Shown: in pieces, positions 36,887 through 45,287 of the stretch
Layout of the letters: the number at the start of each line of letters is the position of its first letter
Position numbering within the stretch: position 1 is the first letter of the stretch
NCBI GenBank assembly: GCA_021324685.1
Contig: JAJPIQ010000073.1
Location: forward strand, 1 to 63,013
Source of the DNA: Bacteroidota bacterium
GTDB lineage: Bacteria; Bacteroidota; Ignavibacteria; Palsa-1295
Direction: 5' to 3'
DNA length: 63,013 bases
The notes under the pieces: generated by a model
The model's database searches: none
Told to the model about the DNA's origin: nothing
The model's input: the letters and a program-made list of their open reading frames with translations, nothing else
Position numbers and translations under genes: made by a program

Positions 36887-37936
36887 TTATGTCGCGTTTG
36901 CCTGCGGTGCGGTTTCCATGACGACGCGCTCGTTCGAAATGCTCTGCACGACGGCCAGGATGCCGGCCATCAGGGGCGCGGCAAGCAATAATCCCAAAAA
37001 TCCGAAGATAATACCGAAGGTAAGCTGCGCTCCAATTCCGAGCACCGGTGGCATTCGGATCGTGCGCCGCTGGATCAAGGGAGTGACGAGATGGGCCTCT
37101 AAAAATTGTATCACCACATACATTCCGATCACGGCGAGTGCCTTGCCGGGGCTTTCCATGAGCCCGATCAGGACCGGCGGGACCGCGCTGATGATCGAGC
37201 CGAAATTCGGAATGAATGTTAAGAGTCCCGTCAGTAATGCTAACGACAGCGCAAGCGGCAGATCGAGAATGCGAAGGCCGATAAACGTCAGGATCGCAAG
37301 GGAGGACATCGACCCCGCGATGCTGACCAGCCACCACCACATGCGGTCGTGGATCGCCGCAAGGACCCGCTCGATCCGCTCGTGATGCCGGGGCGCAAAA
37401 AGCCGGAGAAATCCGCTTCGATATAGTTTCGGCTCGACGGCTGAATAAATTCCGATTACCAGGACGAGGACCATCCGGAGGACGATAAACACCGTCGCCG
37501 AAACGGCGCCCGTAAGCTGACGGAGGAGTGCATTCGACTCGCCGGCGAGTTCACGAAAGGACGGGAAATATTCCAGCACTTCGCTGCCCCACGAATACTG
37601 CCGTAAATAAGCCCTGAGCCGTTCGATCGATGCCGGAAGCTCTACCTCCAGCGACTTCATTTGCTCGATGATGCCCGGCAGCAGCAAATTGGTAACAGCC
37701 ACCGTGAGGAATGCAAGCGTGAAAATCGTGATGAATAACGACCATCCGCGAGAAAGGTGTGAAAATTTCGAGACAAGCCCGCTCAATCCATCGAGCAATA
37801 CGCCGAGCAGGAGCCCGGCAAAGACCAGCAAAAAAACTTCTCTCGCCAGCCAGAAGACGGCAATCCCGATAATGACGCCGACAACAATCAGCGTCTTCTG
37901 GAAGGTCTGGCCAAGATCGTGGCTTTCAAATGACAT
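36887..37936 (-). CDS. AI-2E family permease (PerM-like)
   Basis: A 349-aa membrane protein with seven to eight helices in the AI-2E transporter layout: FWLAREVFLLVFAGLLLG at the N terminus, a long periplasmic-like helical segment with ELPASIERLRAYL, and TGLLTFIPNFGSIISAVPPVL and LVTPLIQRRTIRMPPVLGIGAQLTFG in the second half. Substrates of this family are diverse (autoinducer-2 in TqsA, ions in others). The start ATG lies at the foot of a 10-bp hairpin. Confidence 0.88.
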   Translation of the reverse strand: MSFESHDLGQTFQKTLIVVGVIIGIAVFWLAREVFLLVFAGLLLGVLLDGLSGLVSKFSHLSRGWSLFITIFTLAFLTVAVTNLLLPGIIEQMKSLEVELPASIERLRAYLRQYSWGSEVLEYFPSFRELAGESNALLRQLTGAVSATVFIVLRMVLVLVIGIYSAVEPKLYRSGFLRLFAPRHHERIERVLAAIHDRMWWWLVSIAGSMSSLAILTFIGLRILDLPLALSLALLTGLLTFIPNFGSIISAVPPVLIGLMESPGKALAVIGMYVVIQFLEAHLVTPLIQRRTIRMPPVLGIGAQLTFGIIFGFLGLLLAAPLMAGILAVVQSISNERVVMETAPQANAT

Positions 37937-37964
37937 AGGCTGCGTTTTCTTATCCGCAGCCTAT
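37935..37964 (-). promoter_or_regulatory. hairpin overlapping the permease start codon
   Basis: ATAGGCTGCG and CGCAGCCTAT form a perfect 10-bp stem with a 10-base loop. On the minus strand the 3' arm ends in the AT of the ATG at 37936, so the stem would hide the start codon and the region where a ribosome-binding site would be. It may also end transcription from rplK-rplA, although no T tract follows. Confidence 0.6.
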
Positions 37965-38008
37965 GCACTTGACGAGCCAAATTTTCAGCCGACCAGCGGC
38001 GCGGGCAT

Positions 38009-38743
38009 TTATCCGTGCGCTTTGATCGCTTCCTGGGCGTCCACTTTTACGCCCGGTCCCATCGTCGAACTGATCGTAACCGATTTGACGTACTGGCCTT
38101 TTGCCGTCGCCGGTTTTGCACGGATGATCGTACCTAAAAAGGTATTGATGTTATCGACAAGCTTCGGCGCCTCGAACGAAGCTTTCCCTACGGAAGCGTG
38201 AACGTTACCCGCCTTATCGACGCGATATTCGATCTTTCCGGCTTTCACTTCCTTTACCGCATTGGCAACGTCCTGCGTCACCGTTCCGGACTTCGGATTC
38301 GGCATGAGGCCGCGCGGACCGAGTATGCGACCGAGCTTACCCAACTCGCCCATGACTTCGGGCGTAGCAATGATAACATCGGTATCGGTCCATCCGCCAC
38401 GAATTTTTTCGAGGATCGGCTCGAACCCGGCTTCATCGGCACCGGCCGCGAGGGCAGCCGCTTCCTGATTTCGCGTCACGACCGTTACGCGCACCGTTTT
38501 ACCGATGCCGTGCGGGAGCGAAACAGTCCCACGGATCGCCTGGTCGGCTTTGCGTGGATCGATCCCTAAATTGATCGCTATATCGACCGACTCATCGAAT
38601 TTCGCCGAAGCCGTCTGCTTCACTTTGCTGACCGCTTCCTGGATCGAGACCGGCTTATGGCGTGGATTCTCTTTCGACTGTCCGTCGGCAGTGCCCCAGG
38701 CCTTCTTGACTACGTTATGATATCGTTTACCGTGCTTTTGCAT
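38009..38743 (-). CDS. rplA: 50S ribosomal protein L1
   Basis: A 244-aa L1. GKRYHNVVKKAWG at the start, the SIQEAVSKVKQTASAKFDESVDIAINLGIDPRKADQ block, a GPRGLMPNPKSGTVT loop and the C-terminal TISSTMGPGVKVD are all canonical. L1 forms the mobile L1 stalk and in many bacteria represses its own operon. It is 3 bases downstream of rplK. Unusually the partner genes rplJ and rplL do not follow. Confidence 0.98.
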   Translation of the reverse strand: MQKHGKRYHNVVKKAWGTADGQSKENPRHKPVSIQEAVSKVKQTASAKFDESVDIAINLGIDPRKADQAIRGTVSLPHGIGKTVRVTVVTRNQEAAALAAGADEAGFEPILEKIRGGWTDTDVIIATPEVMGELGKLGRILGPRGLMPNPKSGTVTQDVANAVKEVKAGKIEYRVDKAGNVHASVGKASFEAPKLVDNINTFLGTIIRAKPATAKGQYVKSVTISSTMGPGVKVDAQEAIKAHG

Positions 38744-38746
38744 CGC

Positions 38747-39172
38747 TTATCCCTCCACGGTTATGCCCATCGAACGGGCGGTTCCAGCGACCATGCTCAT
38801 TGCGGCTTCCACGGAAGCGGCATTCAGGTCAGCCATTTTCTGCTTTGCGATCGCCTCGAGATCGGCCTTCGAGACTTTCGCGACTTTATTCCGGTTCGGC
38901 TCTTTCGATCCTTTGTCGATCTTCGCCGCCTTGAGGAGCAGCGAAGCGGCCGGAGGGGTCTTCGTGACAAACGTGAAGCTCTTGTCCGAATAGACGGTGA
39001 TGACGACCGGAATGATCGAATCGCCTTCTTTTTGGGTACGAGCGTTGAACTGCTTGCAGAACTCCATGATATTGAGACCTTTTTGTCCCAGGGCCGGACC
39101 GACCGGCGGCGCCGGGTTCGCTTTCCCGGCAGGAATCTGCAATTTGATGAATCCTGTTACTTTTTTCGCCAT
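38747..39172 (-). CDS. rplK: 50S ribosomal protein L11
   Basis: A 141-aa L11. [37 protein letters not shown] and the C-terminal [34 protein letters not shown] with the [10 protein letters not shown] block match throughout. It binds 23S rRNA at the GTPase centre. The upstream neighbour nusG is absent: about 375 gene-free bases separate it from a divergent lipoprotein gene, so it likely has its own promoter there. Confidence 0.98.
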   Translation of the reverse strand: MAKKVTGFIKLQIPAGKANPAPPVGPALGQKGLNIMEFCKQFNARTQKEGDSIIPVVITVYSDKSFTFVTKTPPAASLLLKAAKIDKGSKEPNRNKVAKVSKADLEAIAKQKMADLNAASVEAAMSMVAGTARSMGITVEG

Positions 39173-39457
39173 TGTGATTATGGTTTAGTGGTCCCGTTCC
39201 CGAAGGAACTCCCACGGTGAATACGATCCCGGTTTTGCCGGGTCCCGGTCGAGCCGGGCTGAAAAACTGCGCCCGAATAACGCCGCACCCTTCAAATAGT
39301 TCAATTCCAGATTTTTCTTATGTCGTCGATGGGTGCTTTTTTGCGGGAGCTTTCATGAATGGACCTGTATTTTATTTTTTCGATAAGTTATAGTCGCTTT
39401 TCAATAATTTACTGGCGGTTACATTTGTATCGATTCTTAAATCTCCGTATCTTTGCT
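39173..39457. other. rplK upstream region
   Basis: No coding frame of interest. The rplK-rplA promoter and leader must lie here on the minus strand and that of the divergent lipoprotein on the plus strand. The 39183-39260 part is GC-rich with CCCGGTTTTGCCGGGTCCCGG inverted stretches that could fold, while 39310-39455 is AT-rich. I could not pick a defined promoter or an L1-binding mimic with confidence. Confidence 0.4.
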
Positions 39458-39540
39458 AAAACGTTCTTGTTCCGTTACTTAAAACGTTCTCGTGCTGTTT
39501 AAAACATTCTCGTGCTCCTTACAACGTTCTCGTTCCGTTC
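39458..39540 (+). repeat. 20-bp tandem repeat upstream of a lipoprotein gene
   Basis: Four units (39458-39480 with a 3-base insertion, then 39481-39500, 39501-39520, 39521-39540) have the consensus AAAACGTTCTCGTKCYGTTY. The array ends 7 bases before the ATG at 39548. Unit length and position recall the msrA leader repeat. Confidence 0.8.
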
Positions 39541-39547
39541 GACCTTT

Positions 39548-40390
39548 ATGAAGACCCTGGTTCCTGTTCGCCTGGCGCTTTTTGCGATCTCTGTCGTATC
39601 GCTCGCTTCGTGCTCGTCCGTTGACCAGAAGGCCGTGCTCGATGGCTCCCGCCGCGTTACCTACGGCCTGCTCCGCGAAGGGCTTGCGAGCTTTTCCGCG
39701 ACCGTTACGCCCGATTGGCAATCGACGCTGAAAATGGCTAAATGGAGAGCGGACGATTCGCTCGTCCACATCCTCGACACGATCCGGTTCCTTGCCGTCA
39801 TGAACGATAGCCAGCGCATCGTCATCCACCGCATGGCGGACTCTGCCAACGATCTTCCTGCGAAGTATACGGAGCTCATCAAGGGAAATATGGGAACGTT
39901 AAAAGGCGTCTTCGATATGTGGAGCCCGTACGTCCTGTCCGGGGACCCGCTCATCGAGGAAAGAAAGATGGACGATTCCGCCTATCATATTCGCCGCGAG
40001 GGAAGCGATTACATTGTCAATCAATATGTGACCTATGGCGCCGTCCAAACCACGCTGGCGAGCGATTACTCCGTCAAGGTCATCGAGGGACAGACGGAGC
40101 ACCTGCAAATGTCGGTGACACCGAAACTCACAAAAACGCCGCACGGGCTCCTCCTTACCTCGTGGGACGCCAGTATGCATTTCTCTTCAAAATTACAAAT
40201 GACGATGACCGCCACTGTCGAATATTTAGACACGAGCGGCATCAAGCTACCGCATGTCATCACCGTGGACGAAACGGTCAACGGTACCCACATCCTGCAG
40301 CACTGGACGCTTTCGAACTATACGTTCGATATCAACCGTCCGCCGCCGCCGCCCCGAAAAAAATCGTGGAAATTCTATAAAGAAAACTGA
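39548..40390 (+). CDS. lipoprotein of unknown function
   Basis: A 280-aa product: signal MKTLVPVRLALFAISVVSLASC with a lipobox LASC, then a mostly helical N-terminal half (DTIRFLAVMNDSQRIVIHRM) and a beta-rich C-terminal half with TLASDYSVKVIEG, TATVEYLD and a Pro/Lys-rich tail (PPPPPRKKSW). Start ATG 39548, chosen for the lipoprotein signal over the frame start at 39512 inside the tandem repeat. I recognise no family. Confidence 0.75.
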   Translation: MKTLVPVRLALFAISVVSLASCSSVDQKAVLDGSRRVTYGLLREGLASFSATVTPDWQSTLKMAKWRADDSLVHILDTIRFLAVMNDSQRIVIHRMADSANDLPAKYTELIKGNMGTLKGVFDMWSPYVLSGDPLIEERKMDDSAYHIRREGSDYIVNQYVTYGAVQTTLASDYSVKVIEGQTEHLQMSVTPKLTKTPHGLLLTSWDASMHFSSKLQMTMTATVEYLDTSGIKLPHVITVDETVNGTHILQHWTLSNYTFDINRPPPPPRKKSWKFYKEN

Positions 40391-40392
40391 TC

Positions 40393-40896
40393 CTACTTTT
40401 TGGCGAGGACCATCGAGAGCGTAAACGCGCCGAGGATCACGATCATGTTCGTTCCCACGAGCGCGGTGTAGCGATGGTGCAGCGTATCGAACTCGTTCTT
40501 CGCCTGGACGTATTCCGCGGTCGCTTGCGGATGGTCGAAATCGCCGATCGTGGACCGGAGCGCGTTCATGCGGCCGGTGATGTTCGAGGAATACCACCAC
40601 AATAGAGTTCCTGCCGCCAGCAGCAGGACGATCTCGGCGGTGCGGACCGTCCCGAAATTTCGTTCCACGATAAAGAGCGTAACGGAGCAGAGCGAGGCCA
40701 GCGCCCAGCATCCCCATTCGAGCGTATTCATGCGGCCGAGAATAATGCCGTTGATCGCCCCGGCCACCGTTTTCGATGGCGACTGTTGAAAGATCGGCCC
40801 GGCCACGGCATACCCGAGCATGAGCAGCGCGCCTACCCAAATGCCCAGCGATAGCGAACGGAGAATGGAGAAAATGATCATGGGACAATCAAACAT
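40393..40896 (-). CDS. DUF4149-like membrane protein
   Basis: About 167 aa with four membrane helices: SLGIWVGALLMLGYAVAGPIFQ, the WGCWALASLCSVTLFIV and IVLLLAAGTLLWWYSS segments, and a C-terminal GTNMIVILGAFTLSMVL. The WVG near the first helix and the F/FDxLHxxY segment before the last resemble DUF4149 proteins. ATG 40896 or 40881 could be the start. Converges with the lipoprotein gene, two bases apart. Function unknown. Confidence 0.65.
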   Translation of the reverse strand: MFDCPMIIFSILRSLSLGIWVGALLMLGYAVAGPIFQQSPSKTVAGAINGIILGRMNTLEWGCWALASLCSVTLFIVERNFGTVRTAEIVLLLAAGTLLWWYSSNITGRMNALRSTIGDFDHPQATAEYVQAKNEFDTLHHRYTALVGTNMIVILGAFTLSMVLAKK

Positions 40897-41149
40897 GCTA
40901 CGTAAGGCAACCCGTTCATACGACTTAGGACAACCGTTCATGCTACTTCGGGCACGCCGTCCAATGGAATTATTATAGTCGATCGGTAGTTTTCCGCCGT
41001 TCAATTTCAAGACCGGTCCGGTAGGCGGACTGTCGGGTGAACGATCGTCGGGAATGACCCTTCATTCCGACCCTCATCCGACCTGGCTTCGGGTCGCTTT
41101 TATAGCGCGAGGTATCCGGAGCATTCATGACAGCGCTATTTTAGGAACT

Positions 41150-41419
41150 ATGCCAGTTACAAAAGAGAAAAAGCAGCAATTTGCTGCGAAATTCGGCAAA
41201 GCGCCGAATGACACGGGGAGCGCGGAAGTACAGATCGCCATCCTCACCGAACACATCAACTCGCTCACTCCGCATTTCGAAAAAAATCCGAAGGACCATC
41301 ACGGCCGCCGCGGCCTGCTCCAGATGGTCGGCAAGCGCCGCCGCCTGCTCGATTACCTTGCGAAAAAGGACGTCAGGAAATACCGCGCGCTCATCCAGGA
41401 ACTGGATATCCGAAAGTAA
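41150..41419 (+). CDS. rpsO: 30S ribosomal protein S15
   Basis: An 89-aa S15. [19 protein letters not shown], the [24 protein letters not shown] rRNA-binding block and the end [13 protein letters not shown] are canonical. ATG 41150 follows TAGGA four bases earlier, a usable Shine-Dalgarno. The longer frame's 32 extra residues have no family support. It precedes pnp, the widespread rpsO-pnp arrangement. Confidence 0.97.
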   Translation: MPVTKEKKQQFAAKFGKAPNDTGSAEVQIAILTEHINSLTPHFEKNPKDHHGRRGLLQMVGKRRRLLDYLAKKDVRKYRALIQELDIRK

Positions 41420-41424
41420 GCCGG

Positions 41425-41450
41425 GGGCGTGCCGTGCACGCCCTTTTTTA
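41425..41450 (+). terminator. intrinsic terminator after rpsO
   Basis: GGGCGTG-CCGTG-CACGCCC (41425-41443) forms a 7-bp GC-rich stem followed by TTTTTTATTTTT. It lies 6 bases past the rpsO stop, so it should end or attenuate transcription before pnp. Confidence 0.8.
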
Positions 41451-41583
41451 TTTTTCGATCTCCAGCGATCGCATCGATAATGCTGTTATCTCCGGACCAT
41501 CGTACCGCTTGATACGCCTCGAGAAAGTTTCACACGAATAACACTCATCGCTCCGCCGGTGGCGGGGCCCATTGCACTCACTT

Positions 41584-43857
41584 ATGATTTACGAAGTAGA
41601 ATACGGACGCGGCAAAACGATGTCGTTCGATGTCGGCCGCTACGCAAAACAATCCAACGGATCGACGATGGTCCGCCTGGGCGATACCATGGCGCTCGTC
41701 AATGCGATCGCCGCCGAAAAAGAAAAAGAGGGGATCGACTTCATGCCGCTGCAGGTCGAGTTCCGCGAACGCGCCGCGGCCGCGGGAAAGATTCCCGGCG
41801 GCTTTTTCAAGCGCGAAGGCCGACCGACCGAAAAGGAGATCCTCTCCGCCCGCCTCATCGACCGGCCCATCCGGCCGATGTTCCCCAAAGAGTGGCGCGT
41901 CGAGACGCAGGTCGTTTCGACGATCTTCTGCTCCGACCAGGAACACGATGCCGATACCATCGCCGCCACGGGCGCCTCGCTCGCGCTGCTGCTCTCGGAC
42001 ATTCCGTTCGAGGAGGCCGTCGCCGAGGTCCGCGTCGCCCGCGTGAACGGCGAGATCGTGATCGACCCGACCTTCAGCGAGCTCGAAACGGCGGACTATG
42101 AGTTCGTCGTCGCCGGCACGAAAGATTCGATCCTCATGGTCGAGGGCGAGTCCCACGAGATCGGCGAAGCCGATTTCGTCGAAGCGCTCCGCCATGGCTC
42201 CATGGCCATTCGGGAACTCTGTGCCGGACAGGAAAAGATCGTCGCCGAGTGCGGCATCGCGAAGAAAAAGCGGATCCAGGACGAACACGTCATGGACGCC
42301 GCGCTCGTCGCGCAGGTCGAAGCGCAGGCCGCCGCGAAGCTCCGCGAACTCGCCCGCACCGTGCTCGCCAAGGAAGAACGCTCCCACCAGACCCACGAGG
42401 TCAAGGAAGCCGCACGCAAAGCGATCACCGAAAAAGTCGGAGAGCTACAATACGAGCATATCAAAGGGGACGTGGACCATATCCTCTACGACATCGAGAA
42501 GCGCGAGATGCGCAATATGATCCTCGAGAACAATATCCGGCTCGACGGCCGGAATTCGGTCTCGATCCGGCCGATCAGTTGCGAGATCGGCGTCCTGCCG
42601 CGCGTACACGGCTCGAGCCTCTTCACACGCGGCGAAACGCAGTCGCTCTCGAGCTGTACGCTCGGGACCAAACGCGACGAGCAGTCGATCGAAGGCCTCC
42701 AGCCCGAGACCTCCAAGCGCTTCATGCTCCACTATAATTTTCCACCCTATTCCGTGGGCGAGGTCGGACGGTATTCCGGCACGGGACGCCGCGAGATCGG
42801 GCATGGGAACCTGGCCGAGCGCGCGCTCAAGAACCTCGTGCCGCCCGTCACCGAATTCCCTTATACGCTCCGCCTCGTGAGCGATATTCTCGAGTCCAAC
42901 GGCTCCTCCTCCATGGCGACGGTCTGCGCCGGGACGCTCGCGCTCTTCGATGCCGGCGTACCGCTCAAAAAGCCGGTCGCGGGCATTGCCATGGGACTCA
43001 TCAAGGAGGGCGAGCGCGTCGCCATCCTCTCCGATATCCTCGGGAACGAAGATCACTTAGGCGATATGGACTTCAAGGTCTGCGGCACCCGCGATGGCAT
43101 CACCGCATGCCAGATGGACATGAAGATCAAAGGGATCGACTTCGATCTCCTCGAGCGCGCGCTCATGCAGGCTCGCGACGGACGCTTCCATATCCTCGAT
43201 AAGATGGAGTCCACGATCTCCGCGCCGAAACCGGAGCTTTCGCAGTATGCGCCGCGGCTTACGACCATCAAAGTTCCGGTCGATGCGATCGGACTCGTCA
43301 TCGGACCCGGGGGAAAGACCATCCGCCAGATCCAGACCGATTCCGGAGTCGAGATCAATATCGAAGAGGATGGAACGGTCACCATTGCCGCGCTCTCGGG
43401 CGAAGCCTCCGACCGCGCAAAGCAGTTTATCCAGGCGCTCATCGCCGAGCCCGAGGAAGGCGCCACCTACACCGGGCGCGTTACCCAGGTGCGCGAAGGC
43501 CTGGGAGCGATCGTCGAATTCCTTCCCAAAAAAGAGGGACTCCTCCATATTTCGGAGATCGACTACCAGCGCGTCGAAAACGTCTCGGACGTCATTCAGG
43601 TGGGGGACGTCTTCGACGTCAAGCTCATCGCCGTCAAGCCCGATGGAAAGTTCTCGCTCTCGCGTAAGGCGCTGCTCCCCGTACCCGAGGGATGGGAAGA
43701 GCGGCCGCGTGAACACCGCGAGCACCGAGACAGGGGAGACCGTGGCGACCGCGGAGGAGACCGCAGGGGCGGCGACCGGCGCGATGGACGCGGAGGCGGC
43801 GGAGACCGGCGCAATGGCGGCGGCCGCGGTTACGGCGGCGGCAGGGACCGCCACTGA
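41584..43857 (+). CDS. pnp: polyribonucleotide nucleotidyltransferase (PNPase)
   Basis: 3'-5' phosphorolytic exoribonuclease and degradosome component. Two RNase PH domains are visible (first GRYAKQSNGSTMV... and KREGRPTEKEILSARLIDRPIRPMFP; second RLDGRNSVSIRPISCEIG, with SDILGNEDHLGDMDFKVCGT and AGIAMG in the active site). A KH domain (VIGPGGKTIRQIQ) and an S1 domain (YTGRVTQVREGLGAIVEFLPKKEGLLHISEI) follow. ATG 41584 gives 757 aa. The last ~50 residues are an unusual Arg/Asp/Gly-rich tail (REHREHRDRGDRG then GGRGYGGGRDRH), probably unstructured RNA-binding. Confidence 0.97.
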   Translation: MIYEVEYGRGKTMSFDVGRYAKQSNGSTMVRLGDTMALVNAIAAEKEKEGIDFMPLQVEFRERAAAAGKIPGGFFKREGRPTEKEILSARLIDRPIRPMFPKEWRVETQVVSTIFCSDQEHDADTIAATGASLALLLSDIPFEEAVAEVRVARVNGEIVIDPTFSELETADYEFVVAGTKDSILMVEGESHEIGEADFVEALRHGSMAIRELCAGQEKIVAECGIAKKKRIQDEHVMDAALVAQVEAQAAAKLRELARTVLAKEERSHQTHEVKEAARKAITEKVGELQYEHIKGDVDHILYDIEKREMRNMILENNIRLDGRNSVSIRPISCEIGVLPRVHGSSLFTRGETQSLSSCTLGTKRDEQSIEGLQPETSKRFMLHYNFPPYSVGEVGRYSGTGRREIGHGNLAERALKNLVPPVTEFPYTLRLVSDILESNGSSSMATVCAGTLALFDAGVPLKKPVAGIAMGLIKEGERVAILSDILGNEDHLGDMDFKVCGTRDGITACQMDMKIKGIDFDLLERALMQARDGRFHILDKMESTISAPKPELSQYAPRLTTIKVPVDAIGLVIGPGGKTIRQIQTDSGVEINIEEDGTVTIAALSGEASDRAKQFIQALIAEPEEGATYTGRVTQVREGLGAIVEFLPKKEGLLHISEIDYQRVENVSDVIQVGDVFDVKLIAVKPDGKFSLSRKALLPVPEGWEERPREHREHRDRGDRGDRGGDRRGGDRRDGRGGGGDRRNGGGRGYGGGRDRH

Positions 43858-43908
43858 TTAGATTTCAAAAAAAGCAGCTTAGTTAAGCGGCTTGGATTAT
43901 CTTCGACA

Positions 43909-43935
43909 TGTCATTCCCGCCTGGCGGGGATGACA
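43909..43935 (+). repeat. palindromic hairpin downstream of pnp
   Basis: TGTCATTCCCGCC and GGCGGGGATGACA form a near-perfect stem about 50 bases after the pnp stop. A related half-palindrome (CCATTCCCGCGAATGCGG, about 43959-43976) follows. This resembles a widespread dispersed genomic hairpin and may also act as the pnp transcription end. No T tract. Confidence 0.6.
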
Positions 43936-44095
43936 TTTGTCGTTTATCCCCAGACAGGCCATTCCCGCGAATGCGGATGTCCAGCCGGCATCTAATATCT
44001 GACTTTACCCAGGCAATCGGCAGATGGATAGCATGGATTTCTAAGTGTCATAACGCTCGACGCCGAAAATCCACACTACGAAATGCCGATTTGAA

Positions 44096-44875
44096 TCAAT
44101 CTTCCCAAACGATGCTCAGACAAGAGTTGATGGATCGGAAGGGGATGCACCACTCATAGCAGGGTACACTACTTTTTGAGACAGTTTCGAACCAGTCACT
44201 CTTTGAAATTTTTTGTTTACGTGAATCACCCGAATCATTTATTCCTTCAGTAAAGAACTCGTGTGCAACGGAAAGGGCTGGTGTCTCGAGATTGAGCTTC
44301 GTACACCAGTAATTTGAGCCCTGCGTTCTCTTCATCCACTTAATTATATTATTTTGCGAGTAGGCGACAAATATCGGATGAGGCCCCCGGCTAACATATT
44401 TCAAAATCGTTGAAGTTACACTAGTCCTGAACCCATAAGAGAGTTCATCGATTAGAGCGGGCGAAAAAGGCCTGCCCAGCGTCTTTTTGACGAAAACTTC
44501 GGAAGGCATTAGAAACTCCGCAGCGAAGTAATTTGCCTCTTGTTCGTGTGAGCCCTCTTGATACCAAGTTAATAATGACGCATCAGTGTCGGAGAAAATG
44601 GGTTCTAGGTTCCTATGTAACTCGTAATGTCCCAACTCATGGGCAGCAATAAATCTTCTTCTTTGCTCGGGTTTAGAATTAGAATTTACTGATATAAATG
44701 ATTTTCCGTTTGTGGACACCATCTCTCCCTCTTTCCCAACCAGCGGCTTTTCTTCATAGAATGCTCCTCGACCGAGGATTACTTCTTCCATTTCTATCCC
44801 TATTGGGGTTACAAGGCCACAGGCGCGCAGAACTTCTTTGGCTTTAAGTTCAGCAAGCGTTAAGTTAAGATTCAT
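44096..44875 (-). CDS. ImmA/IrrE-family zinc metallopeptidase
   Basis: A 259-aa cytoplasmic protease. The zinc motif HELGH is at 79-83 (RRRFIAAHELGHYELH), and the third ligand region EQEANYFAAEFLMP (around 111-124) is typical of ImmA/IrrE, which cleave repressors or anti-activators. The C-terminal ~110 residues, with several Cys/Trp, are of unknown fold and may sense a signal. It overlaps the preceding 140-aa gene by 11 bases, as the last gene of a three-gene operon with a sigma-like protein. AT-richer than the core genes around it. Confidence 0.85.
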   Translation of the reverse strand: MNLNLTLAELKAKEVLRACGLVTPIGIEMEEVILGRGAFYEEKPLVGKEGEMVSTNGKSFISVNSNSKPEQRRRFIAAHELGHYELHRNLEPIFSDTDASLLTWYQEGSHEQEANYFAAEFLMPSEVFVKKTLGRPFSPALIDELSYGFRTSVTSTILKYVSRGPHPIFVAYSQNNIIKWMKRTQGSNYWCTKLNLETPALSVAHEFFTEGINDSGDSRKQKISKSDWFETVSKSSVPCYEWCIPFRSINSCLSIVWED

Positions 44876-45287
44876 CGTTCTTATTTTCCTCGCTCATTTT
44901 AAGTTCGTTCGCATAATACTTTATCATGAGATCATTCATGTTCTCGGATGAGAGTGACTCTAATTTACGGAAACTTGCGACAATTTTTTTTTCGACGAGG
45001 AAAGCACTGAGCGAGAATCCCGGGGTATTCTTAATTCGTTCTACAATTTCTGCAGCCCTTTCCATGAAGCGATTAATCGAATTTTGTTGAGCCCTTGTCT
45101 TCTCCGCATTGAGCTTCAGTTCCATTCTCTTGATTTTACGTAATCCACTCGCTATTAGTGCATCAGGTTTTAACCCCTCAGACTCCAAGTATGCCTTGGC
45201 AGACTCAACATCGGATGATATGGACTCAAGGCTTGTCGAGATGAAGTTGATGAACGCTGCCTTCTTTTGATTGGTGTTTTCACTCAT
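44865..45287 (-). CDS. unknown helical protein in sigma/ImmA-IrrE operon
   Basis: A 140-aa, mostly alpha-helical, charged protein with no signal, membrane segment or cysteine. It has stretches such as FMERAAEIVERIKNTPGFSLSAFLVEKK and a Glu/Asn-rich end. It starts in an ATGA overlap with the upstream sigma-like gene and ends inside the ImmA/IrrE gene. Position suggests a mediator, perhaps an anti-sigma or the peptidase substrate. That is a guess; I recognise no family. Confidence 0.7.
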   Translation of the reverse strand: MSENTNQKKAAFINFISTSLESISSDVESAKAYLESEGLKPDALIASGLRKIKRMELKLNAEKTRAQQNSINRFMERAAEIVERIKNTPGFSLSAFLVEKKIVASFRKLESLSSENMNDLMIKYYANELKMSEENKNDES

